The notes: generated from the letters alone by a model not told the origin. A DNA stretch of 64,000 nt from Mediterraneibacter glycyrrhizinilyticus (GCF_016902345.1 NZ_JACJLR010000001.1:186001-250000), one strand, 5' to 3'; numbered from the stretch's first letter, positions 1 through 6,866 are shown. Made by a program: numbers and translations.

Positions 1-381
1 GATGTTGAAGGCGGAGAAGACTATATTGAAGCAGTTGTTGACTGTGAGAAACATATGGTTCGCGGGAATAATGACTTTTTTTCGGATCTGCCGAGAGAAG
101 AGGAATTTTATATAGGAACTTATAAGGTTTTTATCACGCATGGTCACGCCTATTATGTGTCTCTTGATTCAGAATATATTCTCGAAGAGGGCAGGGCAAG
201 AAAGGCGGACATTGTTATGTTTGGTCATACTCATAAGCCTTATTTTCATCAGGAAGATGATATTATTTTGCTGAATCCGGGAAGTCTGTCTTTTCCGAGA
301 CAGGAAGGACGCAAGGGGAGCTATATGATCCTTGAGATCGGGGACGACGGAAAAGCACATTTTGATCAGCGATATCTGTAG
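1..381 (+). CDS. YfcE-type metallophosphoesterase, 3' part only
   Basis: The reading frame is open from base 1, so the gene starts upstream of the window; about 126 C-terminal residues are visible. The fragment carries the hallmarks of the MJ0936/YfcE calcineurin-like phosphodiesterases: DVEGG near the start, VRGNND (usually VRGNCD), THGH, GHTHKP and NPGSLSFPR. The His and Asn residues in these motifs bind the two metal ions in this family, so the fragment looks functional. Members hydrolyse small phosphodiesters in the cytoplasm; the natural substrate is generally unknown. The Cys-to-Asn change in VRGNND is common enough not to suggest inactivation. It is followed by about 110 bp of AT-rich spacer and the tRNA promoter, so it is probably the last gene of its own operon. 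Confidence 0.85.
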   Translation, partial: DVEGGEDYIEAVVDCEKHMVRGNNDFFSDLPREEEFYIGTYKVFITHGHAYYVSLDSEYILEEGRARKADIVMFGHTHKPYFHQEDDIILLNPGSLSFPRQEGRKGSYMILEIGDDGKAHFDQRYL

Positions 382-491
382 GTTTTCTTGTTCGAAGGCG
401 GAAAGTGCAGAAAAAAGAAGGGCGGAGAATGCCCTGAAATCCGCTCCAAAATAGATTGAAAAAAATAAAATAAAAAATTTGCGAAAAAATG

Positions 492-520
492 TTGACAATG
501 AGCGAATGTTATAATATAAT
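492..520 (+). promoter_or_regulatory. Sigma-A promoter of the tRNA cluster
   Basis: A perfect TTGACA (492-497) and a perfect TATAAT (515-520) are separated by 17 bp, about 43 bp upstream of tRNA-Pro. This is a consensus housekeeping promoter and is well placed to drive the whole tRNA cluster. Confidence 0.9.
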
Positions 521-562
521 AATTTTCGCGCTACGGGTTAGACAGGAACCTAAAGCGGACAC

Positions 563-637
563 CGGGGTGTGGCTCAGCTTGGCTAGAGCGCCTGGTTTGG
601 GACCAGGAGGTCGCAGGTTCGAATCCTGTCACCCCGA
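563..637 (+). tRNA. tRNA-Pro (TGG)
   Basis: Acceptor arms CGGGGTG and CACCCCG pair perfectly. The anticodon loop TTTGGGA gives TGG, and the T arm contains GGTTCGAATCC. No CCA is encoded. First gene of the cluster. Confidence 0.95.
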
Positions 638-642
638 TATGT

Positions 643-713
643 GCGGGTGTAGTTCAATGGTAGAACACCAGCCTTCCAAGCTGGATACGTGAGTTCGATT
701 CTCATCACCCGCT
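643..713 (+). tRNA. tRNA-Gly (TCC)
   Basis: Acceptor arms GCGGGTG and CACCCGC pair; anticodon loop CTTCCAA reads TCC; T loop is GTTCGATTC. It lies 5 bp after tRNA-Pro, so both come from one precursor. Confidence 0.95.
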
Positions 714-757
714 TTCTCACAGAGATGTGAGGGCATTGCAAAATGAGATTTGCATAA

Positions 758-831
758 GAGTCTGTAGCTCAGCTGGATAGAGCAACGGCCTTCTAAGCCG
801 TAGGTCGTGGGTTCGAATCCCCCCAGGCTCG
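758..831 (+). tRNA. tRNA-Arg (TCT)
   Basis: Acceptor GAGTCTG pairs with CAGGCTC (one G-U pair); anticodon loop CTTCTAA reads TCT; T arm is GGGTTCGAATCCC. It decodes AGA/AGG codons. Confidence 0.95.
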
Positions 832-835
832 TTAT

Positions 836-910
836 GGTGGGTATGGTGCAGTTGGTTAGCGCGCCAGATTGTGGTTCTGGATATCGTGGGTTCGAGTCCC
901 ACTACCCACC
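836..910 (+). tRNA. tRNA-His (GTG)
   Basis: Acceptor GTGGGTA pairs with TACCCAC, with the extra 5' G (836) expected of tRNA-His opposite discriminator C910. The anticodon loop TTGTGGT reads GTG. Confidence 0.95.
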
Positions 911-959
911 CTTTTCTTTTATATTCGCACTGGCAGGCAGTGTCAGCTTAAGTCTTTAA

Positions 960-1031
960 TGGGCTATCGCCAAGCGGTAAGGCACAGGACTTTGACTCCT
1001 GCATTCGCTGGTTCGAATCCAGCTAGCCCAG
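960..1031 (+). tRNA. tRNA-Gln (TTG)
   Basis: Acceptor TGGGCTA pairs with TAGCCCA; anticodon loop CTTTGAC reads TTG; T arm is GGTTCGAATCC. Confidence 0.95.
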
Positions 1032-1067
1032 TTTACCTGGGAAAGCCGGGAAGAAATAATTTTATAT

Positions 1068-1140
1068 GGGCGTGTAGCTCAGGTGGTAGAGCACTTGACT
1101 TTTAATCAAGTTGTCCGGGGTTCGAATCCCCGCACGCTCA
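1068..1140 (+). tRNA. tRNA-Lys (TTT)
   Basis: Acceptor GGGCGTG pairs with CACGCTC (one G-U pair); anticodon loop CTTTTAA reads TTT; T arm is GGGGTTCGAATCCCC. Confidence 0.95.
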
Positions 1141-1176
1141 GTTTTCATGAGACATAAAATAGAGTATTTATATAGA

Positions 1177-1205
1177 GGAAATCCACTTGAGGGTTTCCGT
1201 TTTTT
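1177..1205 (+). terminator. Rho-independent terminator after tRNA-Lys
   Basis: An 8-bp stem (GGAAATCC with GGGTTTCC, one wobble pair) with a 6-nt loop is followed by a run of six T. It separates the first six tRNAs from tRNA-Leu, so tRNA-Leu and the mini-CRISPR behind it depend on read-through or on a weak promoter that I could not place. Confidence 0.7.
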
Positions 1206-1223
1206 GTCTTATGGAGAAAATCT

Positions 1224-1304
1224 GCGGATATGGCGGAATTGGCAGACGCGCCAGATTTAGGATCTGGTGTCTACGACGTGCAGGTTCAAGTCCTGTTATC
1301 CGCA
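1224..1304 (+). tRNA. tRNA-Leu (TAG)
   Basis: Acceptor GCGGATA pairs with TATCCGC; anticodon loop TTTAGGA reads TAG; the long variable arm typical of leucine tRNAs is present. It is the last tRNA and lies 39 bp upstream of the degenerate CRISPR repeat. Confidence 0.95.
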
Positions 1305-1312
1305 TAAAGAGG

Positions 1313-1342
1313 GCAGGTGCTGCAGTGTTGGGCAGTGCCTGC
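1313..1342 (+). other. Hairpin between tRNA-Leu and the mini-CRISPR
   Basis: GCAGGTGCTG (1313-1322) pairs with CAGTGCCTGC (1333-1342) over 10 bp with two wobble pairs and a 10-nt loop. There is no T run, so it is more likely an RNA-processing or stabilising element ahead of the repeat than a terminator. Confidence 0.45.
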
Positions 1343-1343
1343 A

Positions 1344-1423
1344 GATAAAGAATAACATGGGATGTATTTGAATAAATAAAAATAGGAAATATGGGGAATA
1401 CGATAAAGAGTAACATGAGATGT
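1344..1423 (+). CRISPR. Degenerate two-repeat mini-CRISPR, candidate autorepressor guide RNA
   Basis: A full-length repeat variant (1344-1373, 28 of 30 identical to the main-array repeat; changes at repeat positions 9 and 17) is followed by a 28-nt spacer (1374-1401) and a partial repeat (1402-1423). The partial repeat matches positions 1-22 exactly and then diverges. Cas6 in type I-B systems cuts 8 nt before the spacer, so the missing part is exactly what a mature crRNA does not need at its 3' end. The spacer's first 18 nt match a site in the cas promoter with one mismatch, at position 12. The arrangement resembles CreR/CreA RNAs that guide Cascade to repress cas or toxin promoters. An inert array relic is the alternative. 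Confidence 0.75.
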
Positions 1424-1427
1424 GAGG

Positions 1428-1461
1428 CAAACACTATTTTCGGATATGTGTTTGTTTTTTT
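1428..1461 (+). terminator. Terminator fused to the mini-CRISPR
   Basis: CAAACAC (1428-1434) pairs with GTGTTTG (1448-1454), extended by TAT/ATA, and is followed by seven T. It starts five bases after the conserved part of the second degenerate repeat, so the mini-array RNA ends here and does not run into cas6. Confidence 0.8.
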
Positions 1462-1474
1462 ATAATAAAAATAT

Positions 1475-1497
1475 TTTCAAAATAAAAATATGAAATA
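1475..1497 (+). promoter_or_regulatory. Putative Cascade target site upstream of the cas promoter
   Basis: TTTCA (1475-1479) resembles a functional clostridial type I-B PAM. Next to it AAATAAAAATATGAAATA (1480-1497) matches the first 18 nt of the mini-CRISPR spacer except at position 12. The match breaks down from position 19 (3 of 10 identical). A bound Cascade would reach to about 1508, just before the -35 box at 1513. Partial pairing of this kind is expected to give binding without Cas3 cleavage. Confidence 0.6.
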
Positions 1498-1512
1498 AAT
1501 TAATGAATGCGA

Positions 1513-1539
1513 TTGACATGAGATGAATAAGGGTATAAT
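1513..1539 (+). promoter_or_regulatory. Promoter of the cas operon
   Basis: TTGACA (1513-1518) precedes TATAAT (1534-1539) at 15 bp; the overlapping TAATAT (1536-1541) gives the usual 17 bp. The transcript would start near 1548 and give a leader of about 45 nt before cas6. The 10 bases 1516-1525 between the boxes are identical to an internal segment of the CRISPR repeat. Confidence 0.75.
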
Positions 1540-1592
1540 ATATTCTCAACAGATATGAGATCCGAGAAAAACGATTTAGAAGGAGGCGGAAA

Positions 1593-2285
1593 ATGCGCGT
1601 ATATACGATAAAAGTCAAATTATATACACTTCGGGAGATTCCTTTAAGCCAGATACAGTCAAAAGTCACTTCTTTTTTGGACAAAGGATTTGCCCGGGAT
1701 AGGGAACTTTTGCAAATGCATGAAGCAAATGCTTTCAAGAATTACTGCTTTGATTTCCCTTATCAAATTGACTCTGATAAAATATATCACAAAGGAAAAA
1801 TATATACTCTTACTGTGCGGACCATCGATCCGAAGCTTGCAAGATATTTTTCCGAAGTATGTGTAAACTGCTACACGGAAGATATGAAAGGGCTGACGGC
1901 AGAGATAAGAGTTCTCCCACATAAGCACATTCAGACTCTCTATACTTTGACGCCTGCGATATTGAAAGATGAGAAAGGATATTGGCGGAAGCACATGAGT
2001 CTGCAGACTTTTGAGGAACGATTGAAGGTGAATCTTATTAAAAAATGGAATCAGGCGCAAGGAGATAAACTTACGGAAGACTTTCAGTTATATACGATGC
2101 TGGAGTTTTTAAATGAAGCGCCGATTCCTATGGAATATAAAAATATAAAGCTTTTAGGAGACAAGGTAAGACTTCAGATCGCGGACAATGAAACTGCGCA
2201 AAAAGTTGCGTACATGGCACTGGGAACAGGACTGCTGGAGATGAATTCGAGAGGGGCAGGATTCGTGAATTACCGCTGGCTTTAG
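1593..2285 (+). CDS. cas6: Cas6 pre-crRNA endoribonuclease
   Basis: The 230-residue product is the usual Cas6 length and ends with the diagnostic glycine-rich loop ALGTGLLEMNSRGAGF near residues 208-223. Cas6 is a double-RRM (RAMP) nuclease that cuts each repeat 8 nt before the spacer and stays on the crRNA; here it would process both the main array and the degenerate mini-array. The start at 1593 has the RBS GGAGGCGGAAA directly upstream. As the first gene of the operon it is the gene whose promoter carries the candidate Cascade site. A His near residue 43 (MHEANAF) is a plausible catalytic residue, but that is inference. Confidence 0.9.
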   Translation: MRVYTIKVKLYTLREIPLSQIQSKVTSFLDKGFARDRELLQMHEANAFKNYCFDFPYQIDSDKIYHKGKIYTLTVRTIDPKLARYFSEVCVNCYTEDMKGLTAEIRVLPHKHIQTLYTLTPAILKDEKGYWRKHMSLQTFEERLKVNLIKKWNQAQGDKLTEDFQLYTMLEFLNEAPIPMEYKNIKLLGDKVRLQIADNETAQKVAYMALGTGLLEMNSRGAGFVNYRWL

Positions 2286-2294
2286 GAGGTACAC

Positions 2295-4037
2295 ATGCTG
2301 AAAGAGTGTTTGGAGGTATTTGAAAAGATACTCAGAGAATCCGGAGGAAAGAAAGTGGTGGATACCTATATTCCTGCGGACGGGACCTATTTAATCGTGG
2401 ACAAAGACGGAAATATTAAGGCAAATGTGGAGATCGTAAAAGATAAAAAGACAAAAGAGATAAATCGGAACCAGTCCGGGTTTGAGAAAGTGTGTTTCTA
2501 TGATTATCAGAGTCAGTTGATCTCCATGAACAAACCAATCGATCCGAAAAAAGTGATCCATTCCAACAGCTATCTGTCATTTTTTGTGAAAAAAGACAGT
2601 ATTGTATCTGGAAAACTTACCGAGGCGGTGATTGACGGATACTACGGGATACTGGAAAATCCCGGGGAGAAGAAATACAAAAAATCCAGGGAAGCGGCAA
2701 AAATCTATGAACGCTTTGAAGAAGCGGAAGGAAAGGTGAATATAGAAGCGGTCAGAAAAAATGCCTCCTGGATCAAGACACATATTTTCCAGCTGGAAGA
2801 TGTTGATCTGAAACGAAAAGATTATCTCAAAATCTTTTTTGAGGCAGAGGATACGGAGTATGAGCGGGAGGGGAGAAGATATTTCCTTCCCAATATATAC
2901 AATAATAATGAGTACAATGCAGAAATCAACGGTGTTGTATATGGCATGCCGGACAATAATCTGGGCATGAACGCTAAAAAACCGTTTCTTTCAATTAAAT
3001 CTAGGAAGTATCCTGCGCCTTATCTTTTAGATGGAGACGATGTGATCCTTCAAAAGCAGTTTTTTGATTATCTGATGAACCTGGTATCATCAGGAAAGTA
3101 TCAAGTGTATGTAGATACCGAAAGAAAGAAGATATCAGGGTATGCCAACGGGGATGCACCGGACCATGTGGAGTCTGGATATTATTTTCGTATTCGGAAA
3201 GGAAAAACAGAGGCAGAAATTTATGATCAGGATATCATTCCGGGATATCAAAGAAAATTGGCTGTTCCGTTTTGCTTTCAGAATTATCTTGGTTGTGAAC
3301 ACGAACACAAACCGGAATATAAAGAGCGATATCAGATATATGATGACAGGCTTGCTGTCGGGAAAGTGATAGATGAAGTGTTCTTTTCTAAGTTTCTTGG
3401 CAATAATTATACTGTTGACGCGGGAGATATCAGCATCAAGGATGAAGTACTGAAACAGAATATCCTGTTTTCACGGGATGCGATCTCCGACTGGGTGTTT
3501 AAGGGAACGGACAATGGAATAGAAAAGATTTTGGATCAGGTGGGCTTGAAGATGATCAAGAGCAGCGCGTTGCAGGATTACAGAGAAAAAGTGTTCTGGC
3601 AGTTTAATCTGAGATGGTCATTGAGAGATTATTTTTCAAAAGAGAAAGGAGAAAATATGGGAGAAATCATTACTGAGATCAGAAACAAGGTTGAGATGAA
3701 GGTGCTATCTGCTGAGACTGTGCCCGTAGAAAACGATAGAGAATATTATTACTGTGTGGGGCAGTTGGCGGGATATCTTATTTCGCTCAGTAAAGCAAAA
3801 GATAAGAAGCAGTCATTGATCAGCCCGCTTCTGAATGCCAAAATGGATGAAGAAATTAAACGGAGGCTGCTGCAGCTTTACAAAAAGTATAATTACAGTA
3901 TTCCGGAAGGGTATAAGCGTGTGAAAAATCTCCTTGCAATGGTGGAAGGGTATGTGCCGGATGGAATGGTGGATCAGGAGATGGTCATCCTGGGATATAC
4001 ATGTGACAATGTGATATACAAAAAGGAGGAAAAGTAA
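2295..4037 (+). CDS. cas8b: Cas8b large subunit of type I-B Cascade
   Basis: The 580-residue protein lies between cas6 and cas7, where type I-B loci encode the Cas8b (Csh1/TM1802-like) large subunit. In Cascade this subunit reads the PAM and recruits Cas3. I assign it from position, length and general resemblance; Cas8 proteins are too divergent for a clean motif. The gene follows cas6 after 9 bp with RBS TTTAGGAGGT and abuts cas7 directly. Its last 127 codons form an independent C-terminal domain with an in-frame ATG preceded by a strong RBS, probably translated separately as Cas11. The sequence CFQNYLGCEHEH around residue 330 has spaced Cys/His residues that may bind metal. Confidence 0.8.
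   Translation: MLKECLEVFEKILRESGGKKVVDTYIPADGTYLIVDKDGNIKANVEIVKDKKTKEINRNQSGFEKVCFYDYQSQLISMNKPIDPKKVIHSNSYLSFFVKKDSIVSGKLTEAVIDGYYGILENPGEKKYKKSREAAKIYERFEEAEGKVNIEAVRKNASWIKTHIFQLEDVDLKRKDYLKIFFEAEDTEYEREGRRYFLPNIYNNNEYNAEINGVVYGMPDNNLGMNAKKPFLSIKSRKYPAPYLLDGDDVILQKQFFDYLMNLVSSGKYQVYVDTERKKISGYANGDAPDHVESGYYFRIRKGKTEAEIYDQDIIPGYQRKLAVPFCFQNYLGCEHEHKPEYKERYQIYDDRLAVGKVIDEVFFSKFLGNNYTVDAGDISIKDEVLKQNILFSRDAISDWVFKGTDNGIEKILDQVGLKMIKSSALQDYREKVFWQFNLRWSLRDYFSKEKGENMGEIITEIRNKVEMKVLSAETVPVENDREYYYCVGQLAGYLISLSKAKDKKQSLISPLLNAKMDEEIKRRLLQLYKKYNYSIPEGYKRVKNLLAMVEGYVPDGMVDQEMVILGYTCDNVIYKKEEK
3657..4037 (+). CDS. cas11b: Cas11 small subunit from an internal start in cas8b
   Basis: An AAAGGAG box (3645-3651) sits 5 nt before an in-frame ATG (3657), giving a 126-residue product identical to the C-terminus of Cas8b, starting MGEIITEIRNKVEMK. 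Internal translation of Cas11 from cas8 has been shown for type I-B, I-C and I-D systems, and the length here is typical of Cas11. Cas11 lines the belly of Cascade and stabilises the R-loop. The RBS strength is seen directly; separate production of the protein is inference. Confidence 0.7.
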   Translation: MGEIITEIRNKVEMKVLSAETVPVENDREYYYCVGQLAGYLISLSKAKDKKQSLISPLLNAKMDEEIKRRLLQLYKKYNYSIPEGYKRVKNLLAMVEGYVPDGMVDQEMVILGYTCDNVIYKKEEK

Positions 4038-4967
4038 ATGGAGAAAAGAGTGTATGGAGTGATCGGGATTTCTTCTGTGATGGCAAACTGGAATGCAGAT
4101 TTTTCCGGATTTCCGAAGACAACAAGTGGCGGAGAGACTTTCGGAAGTGACAAAGCGCTGAAATATCCCATGAAGAAAATGTGGGAGAACGAAGGGAAAA
4201 AAGTGCTTTATATCAAATCAATGCGGCTGTCAAAGGATGGGACGGCGCTTATCCCCAGGACGTTGAAGGAGAGATATGAAATGTTGTTCCAGGTTGAAGA
4301 CCTTGCTGCCTGTAAGGATGTGAAACAGCTCTTATCAAATCTGATGTCTGCTGTAGATGTAAAGAATTTTGGCGCTACTTTTGCAGAGGCGAATAATAAT
4401 ATTTCGATCACAGGAGCCGTTCAGTTCGGACAGGGATTCAATAAATACGAAGGGACATATCCGGAAGAGCAGCAGATCCTTTCCCCGTTCCGCGATGCGA
4501 AGGATGCGAAGGAAGAAGCTGGTAATTCTACGCTTGGTACAAAGATCGTGAGCAATGAGGCACATTATTTCTATCCTTTTGTCATCAACCCGATGGCATA
4601 TAAAGAATTTGAGGAATTGGGGGTCACAGAAGGGTATACAGAGGATGACTACCAGAATTTCCGCAGAACAGCGCTTGTCTCAGCGACATCGTTCGCTACC
4701 AATTCAAAAGAAGGCTGTGAAAATGAATTCGCTCTTTTTGTAGAGACGGATCCGGATACGTATCTGCCAAATCTGTCAGAGTATATTGTGTTTGAAAAGG
4801 CTCAGAAAAAGAATGTGATCCGAATGGAATGCGGTGATTTTCTTAAAGAATTTGGCGAAAGCGTTCGAAAGATTGATGTGTATTATAATCCGTATACTAC
4901 AGAATTGGAGGGCGTTTCCGAGCAGATGACGGTTTATGATATCCGTACACAAAAAGAGGTTGGATAA
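4038..4967 (+). CDS. cas7: Cas7 backbone subunit of Cascade
   Basis: The 309-residue product resembles Csh2-type Cas7 proteins, with an N-terminal VYGVIGISSVMANWNADF and a central stretch rich in small residues (FGATFAEANNNISITGAVQFGQG) typical of the Cas7 fold. Several copies bind along the crRNA spacer and form the Cascade backbone. The gene starts one base after the cas8b stop, with its RBS AAAAAGGAGG inside the end of cas8b, which implies coupled translation and high expression. Cas5 follows immediately. Confidence 0.88.
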   Translation: MEKRVYGVIGISSVMANWNADFSGFPKTTSGGETFGSDKALKYPMKKMWENEGKKVLYIKSMRLSKDGTALIPRTLKERYEMLFQVEDLAACKDVKQLLSNLMSAVDVKNFGATFAEANNNISITGAVQFGQGFNKYEGTYPEEQQILSPFRDAKDAKEEAGNSTLGTKIVSNEAHYFYPFVINPMAYKEFEELGVTEGYTEDDYQNFRRTALVSATSFATNSKEGCENEFALFVETDPDTYLPNLSEYIVFEKAQKKNVIRMECGDFLKEFGESVRKIDVYYNPYTTELEGVSEQMTVYDIRTQKEVG

Positions 4968-5747
4968 ATGGAGATTTTACGATTTACGCTGAGTGGGAAA
5001 AGCGCATGTTTCAGAAAACCGGAGATGAATTCATACTGTTATTTTACATATGGAAATATCCATAAGGTTGCTTTGCTTGGAATGTTTGGCGCAATCCTGG
5101 GATACGGCGGCTACACTCAGATGCAGGACTTTTCCCGTAGAAAGAAGAAGGACGGACTTACGGAGAGTTATCCGGAATTCTATGAGCGGCTGAAAGGACT
5201 TAAGCTGTCCGTTCTTCCGGATAAAGGACATAAAAAGGGATTTATTCCCAAAAAGATACAGACGTTTAATAATTCTGTGGGGTATGCGTCCAAGGAGCAG
5301 GGCGGAAATCTGATCGTGAAAGAGCAGTGGCTGGAAAATCCGAAGTGGGATATCTGCCTTCTGGTCGATTCGGAAGAAGCTGAAAAACTCAGGGACATGA
5401 TCTGCAAAAGAAAGTGTATTTACAGTCCTTATCTGGGGAAGAATGATCATCCCGCAGATATTGGAAATATCTGTGTGGAGCCTGCTGCCACGATGGAATT
5501 CGAGATGGGACGCCTGGACTGTCTGGTGCCGAAGGAAAAAGCGAGGATTGTTGATCTGGACTATGATGAGAAAGAAGAGATGGAGGCTTTTGGAACATTT
5601 AAATACGAAGAGGCGCTTCCATACGGAATGGATGGCTGGACCAATCAGTATATTCTGAGTGCTTTTCTGTATACGGATGAGTTTGTTGAATTAGATGATA
5701 TGACAGTTTATAAGCTGAGTGACAATAGAAAGATTCTATTTTACTGA
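4968..5747 (+). CDS. cas5: Cas5 subunit of Cascade
   Basis: The 259-residue protein starts with MEILRFTLSGKSACFRKPEM, the typical Cas5 start (strand, then SGxxAxFRxP), and continues with the Gly-rich GMFGAILGYGGY. Cas5 caps the 8-nt 5' handle of the crRNA. The gene is directly adjacent to cas7. Cas5 normally ends the Cascade block before cas3; here two unrelated genes follow after 17 bp. Confidence 0.88.
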   Translation: MEILRFTLSGKSACFRKPEMNSYCYFTYGNIHKVALLGMFGAILGYGGYTQMQDFSRRKKKDGLTESYPEFYERLKGLKLSVLPDKGHKKGFIPKKIQTFNNSVGYASKEQGGNLIVKEQWLENPKWDICLLVDSEEAEKLRDMICKRKCIYSPYLGKNDHPADIGNICVEPAATMEFEMGRLDCLVPKEKARIVDLDYDEKEEMEAFGTFKYEEALPYGMDGWTNQYILSAFLYTDEFVELDDMTVYKLSDNRKILFY

Positions 5748-5764
5748 CGGAAATTGCGGGGTGA

Positions 5765-6421
5765 GTGCTGTTGAAACAGAGTGGAACGATAATTTTATAT
5801 CATGGTTCTAAGAGCGGGCTACAAGGGAATATCGAGCCAAAGAGCAGGGAAAACTGCGACTTCGGAAGAGGATTTTATATGGGAACAGAGCCGGAGCAGC
5901 CATTGACCCTGATCTGCAATTTCCCGAAGGCATCTTTTTATACATTGGAATTGGATCTGGAGGGACTGGAAGTTCTGGATATTGATATCGGCGTTGAGTG
6001 GGCTCTTCTTATCGCTTTTAACCGTGGAAAGATGGAGCCTGTAAAAGGAAGCAGATTTTATGAAAAATATGCGAGCATGATGAAGGGTTACGATGTGGTT
6101 GCCGGCTATATAGCTGACGACAGGATGTTTGTTGTTCTGGACCGTTTCTTCCGGGGGGAGATCACGGACAGGGCGCTGGTTGAAAGCCTGTCTGTTCTGA
6201 AACTGGGAAAACAGTATGTGGCGGTTACTGAAAAGGCGTGCCGCAATATCAGGATACTGGAGAAAAAAGATATCGGGGAAAAAGAGCGGGACAGACTGAG
6301 AAATATCAGTGAGGAAAAACGCAGGGCGGGGATCGCAAAAGCAGAAGAAATCTGCAGGAAATACCGCCGGGAAGGAAAATATTTTGACGAGATCATCGGA
6401 GAGGGTAAGGAAGAAATATGA
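5765..6421 (+). CDS. DUF3990-family protein, candidate ADP-ribosyl-type toxin
   Basis: The 218-residue product has the DUF3990 pattern: LYHGS at residues 11-15, CDFGRGFYMG at 31-40, YDVVAGYIADD near 108-118 and QYVAVTEKA near 150. DUF3990 is related to ADP-ribosyltransferase folds and typically sits next to a small DUF3791-type partner, as it does here. This suggests a toxin-antitoxin pair, but no activity can be read from the sequence. The start is GTG 5765 or TTG 5771; both follow a GGGGTGA box. It lies inside the cas operon, 17 bp after cas5 and about 500 bp before cas3, so it shares the cas promoter. Residues 170-210 are highly charged (Lys, Arg, Glu). Confidence 0.75.
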   Translation: MLLKQSGTIILYHGSKSGLQGNIEPKSRENCDFGRGFYMGTEPEQPLTLICNFPKASFYTLELDLEGLEVLDIDIGVEWALLIAFNRGKMEPVKGSRFYEKYASMMKGYDVVAGYIADDRMFVVLDRFFRGEITDRALVESLSVLKLGKQYVAVTEKACRNIRILEKKDIGEKERDRLRNISEEKRRAGIAKAEEICRKYRREGKYFDEIIGEGKEEI

Positions 6422-6855
6422 AAAAAGAACTTTCATCATTTGAACTGCAGATGTGCGATATTCAGGGACGCCTGTTTGAACTTGCGAGAGCGAAGAAAGC
6501 GGCTTTTCCCGGATTTGCGGAAGCTTTTATGAAAAGTAAGACCGCTGAATATCTGGATTATCCTTATGACCGTCTTCAGTGGGCCGGGGAAGAATACATT
6601 TTTGAAAATCTGTCGGATGAAACAGTGATCAAATCCTGTGATAATGATGGATATTCCCGGGAGGAAGTATACTGGATGGGGTATGTATACCGGTACTGGC
6701 ATTTTTACACAGGAGAACAGAGCCGGCAGATTTATGAGCAGGCGGATGCAGAGACGATGAAAGATTGTTATCTTGGATTTCATACATTGGATGTATCGAT
6801 GGCGATAGATGATCTGAAGGAACTGTACAGGCAGAAAAAAGAAACTTTGAAATAA
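6418..6855 (+). CDS. DUF3791-like partner of the DUF3990 protein, candidate antitoxin
   Basis: This 145-residue acidic protein overlaps the upstream gene by 4 bp (ATGA), the usual sign of coupled translation in toxin-antitoxin pairs. Its first 70 residues resemble DUF3791 (FELQMCDIQGRLFELA, EYLDYPYDRL, GEEYIFENL). A second segment (residues 80-135) contains MGYVYRYWHFYTGEQ and GFHTLDVSMAIDDL, which I do not recognise as a named domain. Toxin order before antitoxin is unusual but matches other DUF3990 loci as far as I recall. It may neutralise the DUF3990 protein by direct binding. A terminator-like hairpin follows immediately. Confidence 0.6.
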   Translation: MKKELSSFELQMCDIQGRLFELARAKKAAFPGFAEAFMKSKTAEYLDYPYDRLQWAGEEYIFENLSDETVIKSCDNDGYSREEVYWMGYVYRYWHFYTGEQSRQIYEQADAETMKDCYLGFHTLDVSMAIDDLKELYRQKKETLK

Positions 6856-6866
6856 AAATGCGCAGA

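Noticed and set aside
489-1434. Open frames overlapping the tRNA genes
   Set aside because: They run through tRNA genes and terminators and match no family.
1424-1592. A CreT-like RNA toxin gene between the mini-CRISPR and cas6
   Set aside because: No small transcribed ORF with rare codons and its own promoter is visible; the ATG-AGA-TGA at 1518-1526 lies between the -35 and -10 boxes and would not be transcribed.
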